From positions 1-7,109 of the forward strand of contig JALSON010000171.1 in NCBI GenBank assembly GCA_026986455.1: a stretch of 7,109 nt of DNA, given 5' to 3'. Numbering within the stretch: the first letter of the stretch is position 1; each line of letters starts with the position of its first letter. The stretch comes from Thermococcaceae archaeon. Lineage in GTDB: Archaea > Methanobacteriota_B > Thermococci > Thermococcales > Thermococcaceae. The notes beneath the pieces were generated by a model. The model was not told the DNA's origin. It worked only from the letters and a program-made list of their open reading frames with translations, and did no database searches. This document shows, one piece after another, positions 5,707 through 7,109 of this stretch. Position numbers and translations under genes: made by a program.

Positions 5707-6036
5707 TCATTCGGGCTCCACAACCACAGCGGTTCCGAAGGCGTAAACTTCGGCCATCCTCTGACCGACATTGGAGGTCATAAACCTCATCCCGATGACA
5801 GCGTTTGCACCGAGCTCCCTCGCATGCTGTATCATCCGCTGGAGGGCTATTTCTCTTGCTTCAGCCATCATCTGGGTGTATTCCTTAACCTCCCCTCCCA
5901 CAAGGTTTCTAAAGCCTGCTATAATATCCCTTCCCAGGTGGGTTGCCCTTACAACACCTCCCCTGGCGATTCCTTTGACCTCAACCACCTTGTATCCGGG
6001 TATGTTTTCGGTCGTAACAACCACAATATCCTCCAT
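5707..6036 (-). CDS. YbjQ/UPF0145 (DUF74) family protein
   Basis: This is a 109-aa cytosolic protein of the YbjQ family, annotated in databases as a putative heavy-metal-binding domain but without an established biochemical role; solved members form ring-like pentamers or decamers. Family features are the N-terminal strand with the GY..VEVKGIARGGVVRA pattern (residues 14-31), the central NLVGGEVKEYT block (44-54), a helix at about 55-75 and the ARELGANAVIGMRF segment (72-85). The frame is open upstream to 6153, but ATG 6036-6034 is preferred: GGGGTGAG at 6048-6041 stands 4 nt upstream, the resulting length is normal for the family, and the upstream extension would cross the predicted TATA box. 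It is the first gene of an operon with the DUF3887-YhfC membrane protein, 18 nt downstream, and is divergent from dph2. Confidence 0.88.
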   Translation of the reverse strand: MEDIVVVTTENIPGYKVVEVKGIARGGVVRATHLGRDIIAGFRNLVGGEVKEYTQMMAEAREIALQRMIQHARELGANAVIGMRFMTSNVGQRMAEVYAFGTAVVVEPE

Positions 6037-6040
6037 CCCG

Positions 6041-6048
6041 CTCACCCC
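6041..6048 (-). promoter_or_regulatory. Shine-Dalgarno that fixes the YbjQ-family start
   Basis: The minus strand reads GGGGTGAG, 4 nt upstream of ATG 6036. It decides for this internal ATG over ATG 6153 at the 5' end of the open frame. Confidence 0.7.
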
Positions 6049-6085
6049 AATACATCGGACTTCGAGGTATGATTGGGCAATGTTG

Positions 6086-6098
6086 TATAAAAAGTTTG
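6086..6098 (-). promoter_or_regulatory. Promoter of the YbjQ-YhfC-like operon
   Basis: The minus strand reads CAAACTTTTTATA, an A-rich BRE-like element followed by a good TATA box (TTTTTATA). The expected transcription start lies near 6064, about 28 nt before ATG 6036 and just upstream of the Shine-Dalgarno. Confidence 0.65.
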
Positions 6099-6106
6099 TG
6101 GAAGGG

Positions 6107-6121
6107 CTAAAGGGTTTTAAG
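6107..6121 (+). promoter_or_regulatory. Promoter of dph2
   Basis: CTAAAGGGTTTTAAG combines a purine-rich upstream element with TATA-like GTTTTAAG. Transcription should start near 6141-6143, giving a very short leader of about 10 nt that still contains the GGTGA ribosome binding site (6143-6147). The minus-strand TATA box for the YbjQ operon lies only about 20 bp to the left, so the two promoters are back to back. Confidence 0.55.
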
Positions 6122-6151
6122 GGAAGCCCCGGAAAAATCTCCGGTGAGAAC

Positions 6152-7109
6152 ATGCACGAGATTCAACCGGGCGAGATACTGAAAACCCTGCGGGAGCTTA
6201 ACGCTGAGCGGGTGCTCATTCAGACGCCTGAGGGGCTGAAGAGAGAAGCTCAATCCCTGGCTGATTTCCTTGAGGAGAACGGGATTGATGTGATAATAAG
6301 TGGGGACGTAAACTACGGTGCCTGCGATCCGGCCGACAGGGAGGCAAAGCTCCTCGGCTGCGATGCGTTAATACACCTCGGCCACAGCTACATGCAGCTG
6401 CATTTGGAGGTACCCACAGTTTTTGTTCCCGCATTTGCGGAAGCCAACGTTGTAGAGGCCCTCAGAATAAATCTTGAGGAGATAAGAAAGCTGGGGAGGA
6501 GGATAGCCCTCGTCACGACCGTCCAGCACATACACCAGCTTGAGAGGGCAAAAAGCTTCCTCCAGGAAAAGGGATTCACGGTGCTCATCGGGGAAGGCGA
6601 TGGGAGGATTTCATTCAGGGGGCAGGTTTTGGGATGCAACTTTACCGCAGCGAAGGTTGATGCCGAGGGGATTCTCTTCATAGGCGCCGGCTACTTCCAC
6701 CCCATCGGCGTTGCCCTGGCAACCAAAAAACCCACCCTCGCCGTAAATCCCTACAGCGGTGATGCCCTGTGGATGGACGAGGAGGCGGAACGCCTCATCA
6801 GGAAGAGATGGGCTCAGATTGCAAAGGCAATGGACGCTCAAAAGTTTGGAGTCGTTATCAGCACCAAGAAAGGCCAGCTGCGCCTCAATGAGGCCCGAAG
6901 GATAATGAAGCTCCTGAGAGATCACGGCCGTGAAGCCACGCTTATTGCGATGAATTACATAAACTATCCCGCCCTTGAGGGCTTTGACTTCGATGCCTAT
7001 GTTGTGGTCGCCTGTCCGAGGGTTCCGATTGATGATGCTGAAAACTGGAGGAAGCCCGTTCTAACACCTCCGGAGGTCGAGCTCCTCCTTGGCCTTAGGG
7101 AGGATTACA
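6152..7109 (+). CDS. dph2: Diphthamide biosynthesis enzyme Dph2 (2-(3-amino-3-carboxypropyl)histidine synthase), 3' end missing
   Basis: Archaeal Dph2 is a homodimeric [4Fe-4S] enzyme that cleaves S-adenosylmethionine non-canonically and transfers the 3-amino-3-carboxypropyl group to a histidine of elongation factor 2, the first step of diphthamide synthesis. The 319 visible codons contain the three cluster cysteines: C58 in YGACDPAD, C162 in LGCNFTA and C288 in VACPRVPID. They match the spacing of the Pyrococcus horikoshii enzyme (C59, C163, C287; 342 aa). GAGYFHPIG (178-186) and NPYSGD (199-204) are further family blocks. The three-domain pseudo-repeat, with one cysteine per domain, is intact as far as visible. 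The window ends one base after codon 319 without a stop, so roughly 20 residues are missing. ATG 6152-6154 has GGTGA at 6143-6147 with 4-nt spacing. It is divergent from the YbjQ operon. Confidence 0.96.
   Translation, partial: MHEIQPGEILKTLRELNAERVLIQTPEGLKREAQSLADFLEENGIDVIISGDVNYGACDPADREAKLLGCDALIHLGHSYMQLHLEVPTVFVPAFAEANVVEALRINLEEIRKLGRRIALVTTVQHIHQLERAKSFLQEKGFTVLIGEGDGRISFRGQVLGCNFTAAKVDAEGILFIGAGYFHPIGVALATKKPTLAVNPYSGDALWMDEEAERLIRKRWAQIAKAMDAQKFGVVISTKKGQLRLNEARRIMKLLRDHGREATLIAMNYINYPALEGFDFDAYVVVACPRVPIDDAENWRKPVLTPPEVELLLGLREDY

Noticed and set aside
6037..6153. N-terminal extension of the YbjQ-family protein up to ATG 6153
   Set aside because: The extension lacks similarity to the family and crosses the predicted TATA box, and the internal ATG 6036 has a good ribosome binding site.
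1..7109. tRNA, rRNA, CRISPR repeats, insertion sequences or integrase attachment sites
   Set aside because: No cloverleaf-like segment, regularly spaced repeat, transposase motif or paired terminal inverted repeats were found on reading either strand.

Overview
This window looks like a chromosomal segment of a hyperthermophilic euryarchaeon of the Thermococcales, most likely Thermococcus. The evidence is an archaeal diphthamide enzyme (Dph2), archaeal TATA-type promoters with purine-rich BRE-like upstream elements, Shine-Dalgarno sequences matching the GGAGGTGAT archaeal consensus, frequent GTG/TTG starts with 4-nt stop/start overlaps, and Lys/Glu/Arg-rich proteins. No tRNA, rRNA, CRISPR array or insertion sequence is visible. 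The species assignment is inference.

Layout: (1) 1-1301, minus strand: a potassium-uptake operon, trkA followed by the first 46 codons of trkH, which runs off the left edge. (2) 1302-1557: a divergent intergenic region with a good plus-strand TATA box and, at its predicted transcription start, a 24-nt interrupted palindrome that can fold as a GAAA-tetraloop hairpin. (3) 1558-2421, plus: a secreted lipoprotein with a Thr-rich linker and nine N-glycosylation sequons. (4) 2444-4325, minus: a three-gene overlapping operon of a PadR-family repressor and two tandem SdpI-like membrane proteins, one of which has lost the DUF1648 loop. (5) 4399-6036, minus: a two-gene operon of a YbjQ/UPF0145 protein and an unusual membrane protein that joins a signal peptide, two DUF3887-like domains and a YhfC/CPBP-type putative intramembrane protease. 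(6) 6152-end, plus: dph2, cut by the right edge and transcribed divergently from operon 5.

Functional view: the two ends are housekeeping (K+ uptake, and modification of elongation factor 2). The middle is a cluster of envelope genes: a surface lipoprotein, a regulated SdpI-like pair that resembles the signalling/immunity half of bacterial peptide-toxin systems, and a sensor-like membrane protease. No toxin gene is visible. The two points most worth following are the PadR-SdpI-SdpI operon with asymmetric paralogues and the DUF3887-DUF3887-YhfC fusion.
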